A program made the position numbers and the translations under genes. 64,000 nucleotides of DNA from Corticium candelabrum (lineage: Eukaryota; Porifera; Homoscleromorpha; Homosclerophorida; Plakinidae): NCBI RefSeq assembly GCF_963422355.1, contig NC_085093.1, positions 1,554,551-1,618,550 on the forward strand, read 5' to 3'. The notes under the pieces are model-generated. The model was not told where the DNA came from. It saw nothing but the letters and a program-made list of their open reading frames with translations, and did no database searches. Of the stretch, positions 1-33,642 are shown piece by piece (the stretch's first letter is position 1; every line of letters starts with the position of its first letter).

Positions 1-355
1 AGGCAGACACCAAATGCAACACACAAGAAGGTAAGTCAGGTAACAGGTAAGCAGACGGCAGAAACGGAGAGAGTCCCGTAGCCATCTGGTCTCAACGGGT
101 GTGTCCGTACGTACCTGAAAGGACGTAACTACTATAGCCAGGAAAGTGAAGATGCTGGAAACAGCATGAGCGAAAGGAGTGTTGAAAAATACCGCCTCCG
201 CCGTTGTTCTGTTTTGCATGCAACAGACTAAACTGGTGTTCAGCTCCTGACGTTGGGGACAGCGTCAGACGAGGTCACATGGATCACAGGATGTGACGCG
301 CAAACGCGTCGCTAGGTAAGTTGATATCTGTGAACTTATCGAACTGCTAGTGGCA
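1..355. other. 5' flank of METTL14
   Basis: I see no coding region here. The stretch lies directly upstream of the METTL14 start codon and should hold its promoter and 5' UTR. No TATA box or other core element can be named with confidence. Confidence 0.4.
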
Positions 356-3300
356 ATGAAGAGAGTGGAGGAATTGCGAAATCGTTCTCGTAAACGCAGA
401 GAGCTACTTGCGAAACAAGTAAGTTTTAGACATTTATACGCAACTGCAGACGGATGGACAGACGGATTTACAGACAGATGGACAGACATATGGACAGACA
501 GATTGACAGACAGATAGACCAACAGATGGACAGACAGATTGACAGACAGATGGACAAACAAATGGACAGACAGTTTCAGTGCGACTGTGTTGGTATTCAG
601 AGTCTTCAGTAGACTATATTTGTTTATGTAGAATTTATCCGAATTGACAGACAGACAGAGAGTAGATTGATGGGAACTCTATTTGTGCATGAAGTATATG
701 TTCTGTGACAGGCAGATAGACAAATATATAAGTATAGTTGTTGAACTTGTTACTTTCTAAGTGGTTAGTGGCCAGTGCATGTGTAGTATATATGTTTTAA
801 TGGAAGATATGGCTAGGACAGACAGACGGATGTATATTAACTGTATATATCTCAATCAAAACCGAGAGCAAGAAATGGCAAAAGCAAAGCTGTCTAAAGT
901 GACTAGATACCAGCATTAGATGGACAGACAGATAGACAAAGAAACATACAGAGATTGGCTGAGAAATGTTGATTATCCAGATAGATTTGTACTTCCAACT
1001 ACCGTTGTTGCCTATTGCCAGAACTGATCTGATCACAAATTGTGTGTTGTGTTTGTAGTTCTGTCTGTCGAATGAGGGGTGCCTCTCATCTCTTCTTCAC
1101 AGTAGATATGAATTAAAGATGCAACAGGATGGTGTCATTAAGTATGGAGACAAGTGGCAGTCGATTGCAAAACGGTTTGCTGTTGCCACTATTAGGGCGA
1201 AAGAAAGAGAGGAAGGGAGAGAGAACCAAAATGACACAACAGAAGAGAAGAAAGAAGGAAGCAATGGTCTTGAGGAAACTACTGTTTACAAGGATTCAAC
1301 CACTTTTCTAAAGGTTACAGTTTTTTCTTTAAACTTGTTAGATTTTATTGTTTGTTCCTTTTGTTGACATTGTGCTGCATTTTTGGTCTATTACTTGGTG
1401 TTAATTTTTGTTGTCTATTTACTGCATTTGTTTGATATAGAAAAATTAAGACAGTTAGCCTTGTCCCCAGGCAATCGCCTCGCTCCTCCGTGCAGTGCTT
1501 GCATGTCACATGACCATGCTGATGTCACAGCCTTGGTCGTCGGAGCAAGTCAACCTAGTCATGTGACGTGTGAACGCTGCATGGAAGAGCAAGGCGAGCA
1601 CCTGGGTATGAGGCTATTCTAAGACTAACAGAGAGATTCCAATGACAATGTAGTTTGTCGTATTGGTCTAATGATGGAGATTTGTACTAAATCAAATACA
1701 GACCTTCAAGCTTTGGTTAGGGTTGTTGGTAAGTTAAACATTTCTTAACCTTCTTGAAAACAAATGACATTGCTTACTTACATACTGTTGACTGATTGGA
1801 ACGTTTCATCCTTTAAGAATTGATTTTCAACACCTTCGACTTTATTTGCAGGGAACTCAGAGTGCTAATCCACACAATGACTATTGCCAACACTTCCTTG
1901 ATACTGGACAGCGACCACAGAATTTCATCCGAGATGCTGGTATGTACAATCAATGGTAAAGTGCTGGTCAGTATTTTCTGTGATGTCTGCTGTTGCCACT
2001 AGGTATTGCTGATCGTTTTGAGGAATATCCCAAACTGAAAGAACTTATCAGACTAAAAGAGCTGAAACTACAAGAAAGAGCAACACCTCCCATGTAGGAT
2101 ATTATATAGCTACAGTGAATTCTTCATGGGACTATAATATAGTGTTTCGTGGATGTGAGTCAGGTATTTGAAGTGTGATCTCGAGACGTTTGACTTGAAG
2201 TCACTTGAGATGAAGTTTGATGTTATTCTTGTCAACCCTCCACTGGAGGAATATCAGAGACGAGCATCTGGAGTCACGTTTAGTCAAAGACCATGGAGAT
2301 GGGAAGAGGTGACATTGATGAACATCCAAACTTTACAATTACAGCAGAGTGAACATGACAACGTGTATAATTTTCACGCATCTGAGCCCCTAAACAATAA
2401 ATTATTTTATAAACGTGTGTCCAGGGCCAGTCACTCTGTAAGAGTTGGGTTACTTTAAAACGGTTAATTCAGTATGGTTCAATAGTAGGTAGTGGTTGAT
2501 ATTGTTATTGTTGCTGTTAGATTGTAAAGTTGGAGTTGGAGTCGATTGCATCTCCAAGAAGTTTTATGTTCCTCTGGTCTGGATCTGCTGAAGGACTTAA
2601 CTGGGGACGGGATGTATGCATTGCTTTTTGGCGAGTTGTTTATTTACATGTCCATCATTGTAACTAGTTGGTGTTTCAGTGTTTAAGGAAATGGGGATTC
2701 CGTCGCTGTGAAGACATTGCATGGATAAAAACAAATTTCAAGAACCCGGGAGCAACACCTTACATGGAACCAACTGCTGTATTTCAACATTGCAAGGTAA
2801 ATTGCACCAACTAGTAGCGACAGTACAGACAGGCAGCAGACAGAGAGACGGACAGACAGAGACAGACAGAGAGACAGATGAACGGACAGACAGACAGATG
2901 CTAAAAGGATGGAAGGACAACCACAAGTGTACCAATCAAGTTGTTATATAGGAACACTGCCTAATGGGAATACGTGGAACAGTCAGGCGTAGCACAGACA
3001 CAGACTTCATTCACTCAAATGTTGACATCGACCTGATCATCACAGAGGAACCAGCATATGGCAGCACAGAAAAACCGGCAGAGATCTTCTCAATCATAGA
3101 ACACTTCTGTCTTGGTCGTCGGAGACTCTACCTGTTTGGTGATGACAGCACTGTGCGACCAGGCTGGCTGACACTTGGCCCAGACCTCTCAAGCTCAAAC
3201 TACTCTAAAGAAACATACAACAACTACTTCGAAAAGACTGACGATCTAGTGTTAGGGTTTCATCAAGAGATTGACAGTCTTAGACCAAAGTCGCCACCAC

Positions 3301-3416
3301 CTAAAGTAAAGCAACCACGACAGCCACCTGCACAGGCTCCTCCTGTCAGCATGCAGCCAGCATATGGCATGGCACATATGAATCCTGGATATCCACCTAC
3401 GTACCATTCTATGTAG
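356..3416 (+). CDS. METTL14: METTL14, non-catalytic subunit of the m6A RNA methyltransferase
   Basis: METTL14 pairs with METTL3 in the nucleus to write N6-methyladenosine on mRNA. It binds RNA and scaffolds, and does not catalyse. Eight exons join in frame: 356-418, 1059-1313, 1852-1939, 2003-2093, 2164-2308, 2521-2613, 2680-2796 and 2952-3416, giving 438 aa (human 456). The start [21 protein letters not shown] aligns with the human N-terminal helix. The MT-A70 fold follows with [12 protein letters not shown], which has NPPL where human has EPPL and catalytic METTL3 has DPPW, then [39 protein letters not shown] and [24 protein letters not shown] is kept near the end, but the RGG-rich tail of vertebrate METTL14 is replaced by a Pro/Met/Tyr-rich tail ending PTYHSM. 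Splice sites are canonical. Confidence 0.97.
433..575. repeat. (GACA)n-type tandem repeat in METTL14 intron 1
   Basis: A degenerate array of GACAGACA, GACAGATG and GACGGA words. Smaller patches of the same repeat occur at about 2825-2905, 18490-18580, 23550-23580, 24330-24360 and 50815-50910. Confidence 0.85.
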
Positions 3417-3593
3417 CAATGAATATGTGTTAAGATATTTGTTACTAGATTGTTGTTCATAGGGAATTGTACTAGTGACCAGTATGGTTTGAGCAACATG
3501 ACTACAAAACAAACAAATAACAAAAAGTGATGTCCTTTTTGTCTATGCAGCTTGGAGTTGCTTGCCAAGATATTCCCTATAAAAGAAACGAGT

Positions 3594-3599
3594 AATAAA
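3594..3599 (+). promoter_or_regulatory. AATAAA polyadenylation signal of METTL14
   Basis: An exact AATAAA lies 178 nt after the METTL14 stop codon and before the convergent ATP6V1H stop at 3826. It is the best candidate for the 3' end of the transcript. Confidence 0.6.
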
Positions 3600-3825
3600 T
3601 CAGTACAACAGTCAAATGGAACATCATGTTGGTTGTGCATATTTAGGTGATGTTTCTATGTTGTTGGTGCATTTTTTTCTCTCACCAGGCTTGACTTCAG
3701 TATGTCACCTGTTTCGTCTATCTAATCTCTCGCAAACTCTGTGTCTGCCTGTCAACTTGGCTTCCTTTCTTGTCTGTCTCTCTGTTCATTGCCAGTTGTT
3801 TCAGTTTGTCTTCTGTGATGATATC

Positions 3826-6823
3826 TTACCAGTTTTGAACCATCATTTTCTGCACAGCAACTAATGCTTCATACTTCACACTTGAGTCCTCATGTTGCAA
3901 CAAGTGCATGATACGCTGTTTCACTCCTTCGCTTTCAATGTAACTACAATGAATGCCATCAGACACTATCCAGAAAGAGACCAGCCAATCACCTCACTCT
4001 TTTCCTCTTGGATAGAAACGAACATATTGACCAAAATCATGAACTGTAATTGCTAAGGTAGGAGCATCGCGAGCCTCCAGCAGCTGAGCAAGCTGCCTAC
4101 AATACAATGGTCACAGAATTGACTAAGAATCATAACGGTTGCTCATATGACATACTTAAGGAGCTCATGACTGCGTTCATTGAACTTCATAACATTCTCT
4201 CGCTTGAAAGAATAAGTTATGATGAATAGAGACACAAATACATTGAAATGTTAATACCCAAAACTTGTCTGATTTATGGGCTGGAGACCACTCAAGACGA
4301 CCAGATCTGATCTCAGTCACATACTCATCAAACGAACTAAAACAGACAAAAAACTGATGTGCCCCATTTGCGTGCCTGCTACAGCAAGTCCACTACATAA
4401 GTCGTTGTGGCAGGTACTGTACATTAGCTACTTACTAACATACCTGAGGTCTTGCAAACTGTTGGTGAGAGTCTCCTGTAGGAATTCTATGTCTCCCTCT
4501 ATTTCTTCATCCTCCCAGTTTTTTCCAACCAGGACACGTAACATCTGAGGAACTCTCTGCTGAATCATGACTTGACAGTTCTCGGTTGGATTCTCCGGCT
4601 TCTCAGCCAAATTCTATGACAAAATATGATATGAAGAGCCATTTCTACAGCAAAACTATAATCAATCAGAAAGTATCAACAGGTAATGAATTAATAAGTT
4701 GGTCCACAGATGACAAGCTCCTACCTGTCACTGATCAGACTCTAACAAAAGCAGTTAACAGACAGGCATATGGGCAAACACATAAACAATACTCCCTTGC
4801 TTCACTGTCTTTTAGGGTGTGGAATAGAACAGAAAGGACTGCAGGCAATGGAAGCTCTAACTAATGGCCTGTACCAATTTTATTGTTACTGCCTGACATT
4901 CATGCAATCTAGAGTCTTCTAAACAAAGTTTCAAGATTATTAGTATTGACAAGACCATTAGATGAAATTTGACTGTCATCGTTATCATATCATTCTAACA
5001 AAAGTTCAGAACACAAGAAACAACTTCCTAAGCAAATGCCATGGAGCTTCCAAGATCACCATCAGTTTGTACAACCACATAAAGCATTAGAGTATTCAGA
5101 CTGCTGATTGTTTACTGAAGTGTTTGCCACACAACATCACTGGAGGACATACCCTGAGTGCTGCAACTGTAATTCGTTGAACTTTAATCTTAATCGACTG
5201 TCTGAGAATATCAGCAAGTAGCACGATGACACCATACCTATATCATACAAACACATAGCACAGTTGACATCCTACATATAATACAATCATCTGACTTGTT
5301 TAGAATGCCAGCAATCTGTGGATTAAATGCCAGCAGCCAGATACAGAAGATGAGCTGATATTGAAGTTGGAAATTGAGACGAGGAGTTCCAAGAAGTTTT
5401 ATGAGACTAAACACGACAAGGGCATGCAATGAGCACTCAACCCAATCTCTCTGCAACAAACCCTTCAACACAGTGATGATTGAGAAAAGAAACTCTGTAA
5501 TGATTGACTCGTAGAAGAAGTTGCAAAGAAGCAATGATGCTGTGAAGATACTCAGCATTCTGGAATTAATTACAATTACTGATAGATAGAAACAAAACAA
5601 ACTATCTACAAAGTCTATGGTTCAACTACATGTACTAACTGGGTTTTTGAGCTGTTCTCTGATAAAGTTCAGATAATATTTCAAATCATCATCTGCCATT
5701 GGTTTGGAGCTGGTGCTCAGTAGCACTGCCATTGTATGACTGGCCTGAAGCAGAGCTCATTAATAGACCAAAGATATTCCATTGTGAACAAAGTGACAAA
5801 TGAACAACTTTGTAAAAGTAAACACACACAAAAACTGACAGTAAGACAAGCAGGTGCAAACTGTAGTAGACAAAGACAGCAAGAGATTTACAGTAATAAG
5901 TACTACAAACAGCCACATAACGTACCACACTGTACGTGAAGGGACTTGGTCGCTCCAACAGGCTCTGCAAAGACTGATAGACTGGCACTTCATTACTACA
6001 ACGATGACAAGAATGCAAGCCGTTAGACACACTGAAGCATAATTATGAAACAAAAATACATTATGGCTGAAAATGGCAAATCACCATGCCTAGTAACTAC
6101 TCCACTCAACAATTAACTTTGTATATACACGTGTCTTACTCTTCTGCATATTTGTGGAATATTGCCACTCTTTCTTTGTCTTCCATAAGCAGATCGTACA
6201 GCAAGGTCAACACAAACTGCACTGTGTCATCCGTGCGGATCTTTTGAGGAACGTTGAGAAACGTTCTCACACACTGAGATGGCTGATTAATAATAATTGA
6301 ATTCCTTCCGTCTGAAGGTCTTGTAGAGTATTCTTGAATAAAATGGTACTCCTCTTCATCAATCATACCCGTCCTGCAATGCAACACAATTGAGTCTATC
6401 TCAAACTCGTCAGTGTATTAACAACAAAATATACATCAATTTTGCAACATAAATGACAGACAATTTAAATTTCTAACAAATCACTGCGCACACTACATGT
6501 CACGTGATCATGCACAACCAACTGGTGATACACTACGCGTGATCACGTCACTAGTACAGTGTAGCAAGATGTTGAATCACGTAATGATCTTGTCATACAA
6601 ACGCCATACGTGTAATAAGATTCCCAGTTGATTCTTCTTCCCCTCAATTTCTCCATTCTGGCAAGAGCTTGGTTAGCAATACTGCTGACAACTACAAAAT
6701 TGTTGCACAAACAAAAGATTGAGAATTGTCTCTCGTAATAGTAAATGCTAATCTCCTTTCCTTACCTATTTCATTTTGTTTTCCAACTTCCACGTCATGA
6801 CTTTCTACTCTCTGGTAGTACAT
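3826..6823 (-). CDS. ATP6V1H: V-type proton ATPase subunit H
   Basis: Subunit H is the HEAT-repeat regulator that bridges the V1 and Vo sectors of the proton pump on endomembranes. The start codon is at 6823-6821 ([16 protein letters not shown]) and the next exon (about 6592-6688) gives [19 protein letters not shown], matching human VNWQSY. Later exons read [14 protein letters not shown] (about 6138-6374), [11 protein letters not shown] (5.94-5.98 kb), [19 protein letters not shown] (5.3-5.4 kb, human FQLQYQMIFSIWLLAFSPQ), [16 protein letters not shown] (4.44-4.61 kb), [15 protein letters not shown] (4.27-4.32 kb) and [16 protein letters not shown] (about 3997-4097). The last exon, 3826-3943, gives [18 protein letters not shown] and ends at NW, shorter than human, which has about 20 further residues. 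At least nine exons; not every junction was resolved. Confidence 0.95.
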
Positions 6824-7196
6824 GTCGCCGTTACTAAATGCCACAAGCTCTATTGCCTGGCGAGTGACGGAAAATACTCTTTGGAAACGTTTCGTGGTAA
6901 ACGCGTCAATACGTGAAGTAATTAAAATCCCGGATGTGAAGTGTAGACCCCGTACATTGTACAGACCAGAACTCTAATTAGTTGTGTCTCGAATGCTTTG
7001 CAATCAAAAAGCACTCTATAACAACATTAAAAATGTAATGAACAACAATGAGTCACAATTGGGTTCAAGTAAACATCAACTGCATTTATTATGCTAACGT
7101 TTGAAATTAAATTATATTATATTATATTGCCTGTTTATTTTAATAATATACATCAAGATCTATGTATAATTTCAGTCAATTTCCATTGTTTGATGT
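6824..7196. other. Intergenic, ATP6V1H 5' side to ACTR8 3' end
   Basis: No gene seen. It holds the ATP6V1H promoter and 5' UTR next to 6823 and an A/T-rich run near 7080-7150 with repeated TTATA words, probably downstream of the ACTR8 polyadenylation site. Confidence 0.4.
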
Positions 7197-11208
<4,012 letters not shown>

Positions 11209-11376
11209 CGTGACATACAGGCCTCGAATTCCAGATAGTTTAGCGCATCAAACAGATTTCGGGATGGAGGATACTCAAGCACTAGCACCAGTTATTTGAT
11301 TATATTTCATATTTCTATACTTAAACTTAGAGTATGAAGCGCAATAAGTTAATAAACGAAACTGACTGGATAATGC

Positions 11377-28275
<16,899 letters not shown>

Positions 28276-28311
28276 GCGCGTAGAATCGGATCATCGCATA
28301 GCAACTGCAAT

Positions 28312-29357
28312 ATGGCAAGCAAATCTCGCCAGGGCGTTACTGAAGGAGGTTTATTCAACTCTTATAAGGCTACTTATAGCAAAGAAACGCAGCAATTACT
28401 AAAATGTGATACAGGAGCTTTCTGATTGTGATTTCTTATTGTAACTTGTGACGTCATGTACTTAGTGATGATGGATGAGTCAAAGTTAACGACCTTACAA
28501 CAAAAGAAGATCAATCAAGTTGTTCAAAGTAAGTTCTAAGGTGATGTATATACGTACAGTGCTATGGCCTCGGACTCCCGTCGTTTGCTCGCGCATAGGG
28601 TATTTGATTGGGGTGTGGGTTGTTTTGAATTTGCGATTTTAAACGTTATGTGAATGTATATATTGTAATTTTGCAGGCGGTGAAAGTCTTCCTGTTAGCA
28701 GTCCTTGTAAAAAAGTCAAAGAGCCTCGTCGTCGGCCCCAGGTGTTGACAGGTCGTAGTTTGAGTGGAGGAGTAAGAAGTAAAGAAACAATTGATGTCAT
28801 TGAGGCAGAGAATAAGCTTGAGACTCCGTTTAGACCAACGGCAACTAGTCAGTCTAGTATTTGTCACTGAGAGAAACTTCTGTTGTTGTAATTTCTGATG
28901 CTGTCCTCTGTAGAATACATTGGTGAGAAGGGAAAAGAAAGGTTACAAAACAGAATGGCATTTGGCCGAGATTTACCTGAAATAGAAACTTGCTCCTCCA
29001 AAAGACGAGCACCAGAGGAAGAGTTGGAGATTGACCGATTTGGTGAAGGTAGTTAATTGAGTTTGTAGTGTAATATCAATGGGTGAAATTTGTTGTTCAT
29101 TAAGTTTTGCAAGAGATTGAAGAGAGACGACAATTTCTAGAAGAAATGGTAACTCTGGGAAAAGGAAAGATGTACAGAACTAAAATAGCAACCGAAATAT
29201 CACAGGTAATCGTAATGTCTTTCAGCGACAGATTACCACAGCTTTCTCTGACATTTGACATTAAAATTAGAAAATCCGTGAATTGGAAGAAATTGACAAG
29301 GCGAGGTCAATAGACTTGCAGGCTCAACTTCAGACGAAGGGACTGGATGAATCATAA
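28312..29357 (+). CDS. C22orf23: UPF0193 family protein (EVG1 / C22orf23 type)
   Basis: Six exons join in frame: 28312-28405, 28466-28528, 28677-28847, 28914-29048, 29105-29205 and 29271-29357, giving about 216 aa, near the human length. Matches to human EVG1 run end to end: MASKSRQG (human MASQKQ), QQLLKLMMDESKLTTLQQ (human CELLRVMMKESKLTNIQQ), KGKERLQNRMAFGRDLPE (human KEKQRLQNIFATGKDMEE), VLQEIEERRQFLEEMVTLG (human LVKEIQERKEFLADMEALG) and KIRELEEIDKARS. The molecular function of the family is unknown to me. The gene is divergent from WDR90, with ATGs 36 bp apart if WDR90 starts at 28275, and convergent with the MICAL-like gene. AATAAA lies at 29446-29451. Confidence 0.93.
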
Positions 29358-29517
29358 CTATTCAGATGTAATTGTATCATTTTTCGTAAATTGTCCAAAG
29401 ATCAGTATCGTACTTGTTCTACTCACTATAAAAATACACTACAACAATAAACCTCTATTGCCCTCTTCTACCATTGCTTTCATCATCTGTCTTACAGTAA
29501 TTCATTTCTCCATCTGT

Positions 29518-30538
29518 CTACTTAACAAACCACTTGGATATACGCTTTTTCTTTTCTTTCTCTGCTTTTTTCTTGGGACTTTCAACTGGACCTTGAAACA
29601 AGAATAAACAAACATAAAACAGGTGTCATCCTGATGTCACTAGGGAATGAAACTGAGGGCATCATTTTAATACTCAGAGTAAAGGGAGACATTAGCTACA
29701 CACGTGCATACATGGTCTAATGTATGAGATGTGATTGACCAACCTTTGGCAACCGAAGACTGCTGTCTTGTTTCCAGCTGTTCTTGTTCCTCCTCCAACT
29801 CCCTAGTCACAAATGCTATTAACAGGTCTCACATGGGATATCACATCTACTTTATTATAAGGATGTATGGAAGAGATTGCAAATTAACATGTAGCTTAAT
29901 TCAAACTGTAACTTGCTAAAAGAACACGTCAAGCAAACAATGAACAGCAAACTAATTACTAGCTGGATTTTCAAGCTTATTGAGCATTTCATTTTCTTCA
30001 AACTATGACAAGAAGAGAATCTCTTATTCCAGCTGTCATACTGTATACAGAAAAAACTAACGTCTGCAAGTTGCATCAGACTGGATGATGATAAATGAGT
30101 TAACAAACGGGCATTTTCTGCACTATCAAGTCACTGGTTAGAGAGAACTGACCTACAACCTTTATTGTATGTTATTGGTGTTGAACATAACTATTATACA
30201 TCTACACTTTAGTGTTATGAGAGGTGACTAATACCTTATTCGTTCATCTTCTAGCATATCAACAAGATGGTTCCTTTGTTCAACCAAACTAACAAGTTCT
30301 TCAATCAACTGCATTTCTTGTTTCTTCTCCCAAGTTGTCTTTTTAGACTCTAATGCAAACACATAAGACTATGTACTCAGAGAAACACAATTACATAAGC
30401 ACATATAATGAAATGGCTTAGAACCTGCCTTCAGCAAAGTGACAAGATTCTACTAACTGAGTTCTGCATTTATATGGAACCAGTAACAATCCAGGTCTAC
30501 TGTGTTACACACATACACACATGCACATACGCACGCGT

Positions 30539-30578
<40 letters not shown>

Positions 30579-33574
30579 AGTACACTACACTAAAAGACAA
30601 ACAGTCCTATAAATAGACAGATGATGACAAAACTAATACAAACAAACAGGAAGCCCTTACCTTCTTTAGATATTAGGTTCCTCAGTCTTCTCTCCACCTT
30701 CGCATGTTTGTCTATCAGTTCCAGATCGTTCTCCCTACAAAAAAAAAGAAAATTGCACCACAACATTCATGCTACGTAATATGCTCTATAAAACAGGTAC
30801 ATAAAACCACTGTCTCAGAAGTTTGCACCACACACCAAGCTATTTCATCTCGCTAGCCTCACTTTTCTATGCTTTCACAACCTGCATGCAATCAACCACT
30901 ATGATACCCAAGTCTAGAACTAAATGTGTATACAAATATAAATTATTTTTCTCATCCTAACAGTTTACTTACATGTAAACAAGCTCTCCTTCTCTCCTAA
31001 CAAGATCATTCTTCTTATTCACCAGAGAAAACCATTGTGCCATTGTGTCATCCTCTTCATCATCATAATCTTCTTTTTCACTCAACAAAGCCCTCACTGT
31101 CTTTTCTAGCTCTGTGCCTCTTGTCTCTAACGCTTGCAGTTCATATCTTACTTCTTCCAGCTCCTTCCTCACATCCACAAGGGTCATCAGATTATCAAGA
31201 CCATCTCTTACAGCAGGTTGAGATGAAGAATGTTTTACTTTCTTTTGCTGTTGAGGTGGTGCATGTGCAGAAGCAGAAACTTTGTTTGACACTGGAGGAT
31301 CAGTGCGTAAATGACGTAGAGCTGATTTTCGAAGACTAGCATTCTGATAGTCACTAAATCGGATTCGAGAAAACAGGGGTTGTGAGGGAGCCAACTTATT
31401 CCCTGATGTTGCAGGACTAGCAGTTTCTTCTGTTGGTAATGAATCTTGCTTGTTCTGCTTTAATTGAGAACTGATACCTGATGGTTTATGCTGTCTGAAA
31501 GGTGGAGGACGAGGAGGAGGAGCTTTTGATGGTTGATGAGAACTGTCTTGTTTGCTTTCAGAAGGTGCAGTTTGCTCTTCAGCTGTAATTTTATGATCAG
31601 AGGTAAAGCCTTCACTTTGTTTCCTAGTTTCATCTTGTTTTATCTGTTCAAATCTTTTTGTTGTTCCACCAACCGCTGTGTCTTGACTGTCAGGCACCAC
31701 ACAATCTGGCTTTCGCTGTAGTTTCTTCAGATGCACTTTAGAATTGTCCTGTGATTCAGTAGACATTTCTTCATTTACAATGTCTACTCTGTGATCCTTA
31801 GAGTCCTGTTTCTCCTTTCCATGTTTCGAAGCAACAGTTAATGGTGAAAACTGTGGCTCATTTCTTTTCTGTTTTCTTTCAGATGCTGCAGACTGCTCTG
31901 GATTTGACTTGCTTGATGTCCATTGTTGACCTAAGGTAGTTGGTTCTGCTTGCAACGGTTGCTTAGGTTGTTGGATTGTCTCTTCTTTCTCCTCTTTTTG
32001 ATCACTACCCGTTTCCTTAGGCTTCCACCTGGACTTAGCAGATCGTGATATGTTAGAGCGTATCACCTCCAACTCAGACACGGATGACTCAGTTTCCATT
32101 TTAGATGGAAGATGTTGTTTTGGTTCTTCATGTGACGTTTTATGTCCACCACCGTGAGACAATGCTAGTGGCTTAGCTTCAGCCTTTTGGTCATTATTCT
32201 TGTTTTCTTCCTCTCTCTGACTGTCATGAGTTTTCTCTGCATTGTTAGTCTTCCATCTTGATTTTCGAGCCATCTTTGATTGCATCATTTCCAGTTCTGA
32301 TTTTGGTCGTTCTGTGGGTTGTGAAACTCTGTCGGTATTGATGTGTCGAAGCTGAGCTCGTGGAGAGCCAGTAGATGGAATACTACCTGAAGAACTCACT
32401 GTTTCTGGTTGACTTGCTCTTGGTACGTCTTGTTTCTTGAGATTCGAAAATGCACTGCTCACTGCTGCACTATTACCACCAGGTTCATGGACAGATGAAA
32501 CAGCAAGTGGAGAGTACTCTTTCTTGTTGACTCGAGGGGAGCTGCTGCCAAGCACATGGCTACGTTCTGCACCTTTCGGTTCTTGTGTTTGAAGTGCTAC
32601 GCTGTGTGTTCTAGAAGAAGTGCTTGGTAAGTTGGTTGTAACAGCTGGTATTTGTCTACTCTTGTTTTCGTGCTTGGTTTGACTTTGTCCTATCTGTGCA
32701 ACACCAGTTGAGTAAGTCTGAGCTGCAACAGAAAGCAATGTTAGTAACTTACCGTGTTCTCTAGTCATGTTTATAGCTTTTGGGTCACCTGATGATGTCT
32801 GCGTTTTAGCTGCAAGTGCTGCTTGTTCAGCTCTGTTGCCATTCTGATGAACAACGGACAAACTTGGTGATGTCGACACACTATTGCTAGGTAATCCATT
32901 ACCCGTGGCGACAGTGTGCTTATTCTCTTTCTGCTGGAGTTTAGAGACAAATGATGTGATTGCAGAAGAAGCGACTGACTTAGTTCCATCACCTTGCTGA
33001 CCAACAGTAACCTTACTAGCTGTAGTCTTGGTGTCGTTAGACTTACCGGTTGTTACTGTCTTACCAGACTGTGGCAACTCTGTTCTTCCAGTCTTTAGGA
33101 CTGAATTTGTTTCCATCTCGCTAGTCTCCATTATTTCCACACCCAATTTGCGATCATCTTTCACCTGTCTAATTCCCTGCCTGACTGTAGACACTGGGTG
33201 GTTTGTCTGTGTCTTCTGCACCACTTCTTTCCTCTTGCTGATGTCACTAGGCAATGCTGTCAACTCCTTGGCCATTTCTTTAGGTTCAGCTGCTTCGTGG
33301 GGCTTAGCTTTCTTTGCGGGTGTAGGCTGGGGTTGTTCTGGACCTCGACCTTTTGCTCGTTGACTTGGAGAGCCAGAGGGGGTTACCTTGATTCGAGCCA
33401 TACCACTTGCAGGCTGCATGCCATTGAAGTAGTTGTAGTACTGAGACACATATGTGCAAACACTCAGTTTATCTGGGACTTTCATTGCTACCATGTCCTC
33501 AGCATCAAGAAGAGCAGGAATACCCAACTCATTCTCGGCAACTTGAAATGCCTACAAAAACAAGCTTAGCACAA

Positions 33575-33642
<68 letters not shown>

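Noticed and set aside
31037-31339. Open frames on the + strand opposite the MICAL-like exon (also 33028-33569)
   Set aside because: They are antisense shadows of the large linker exon and have no domain or splice support.
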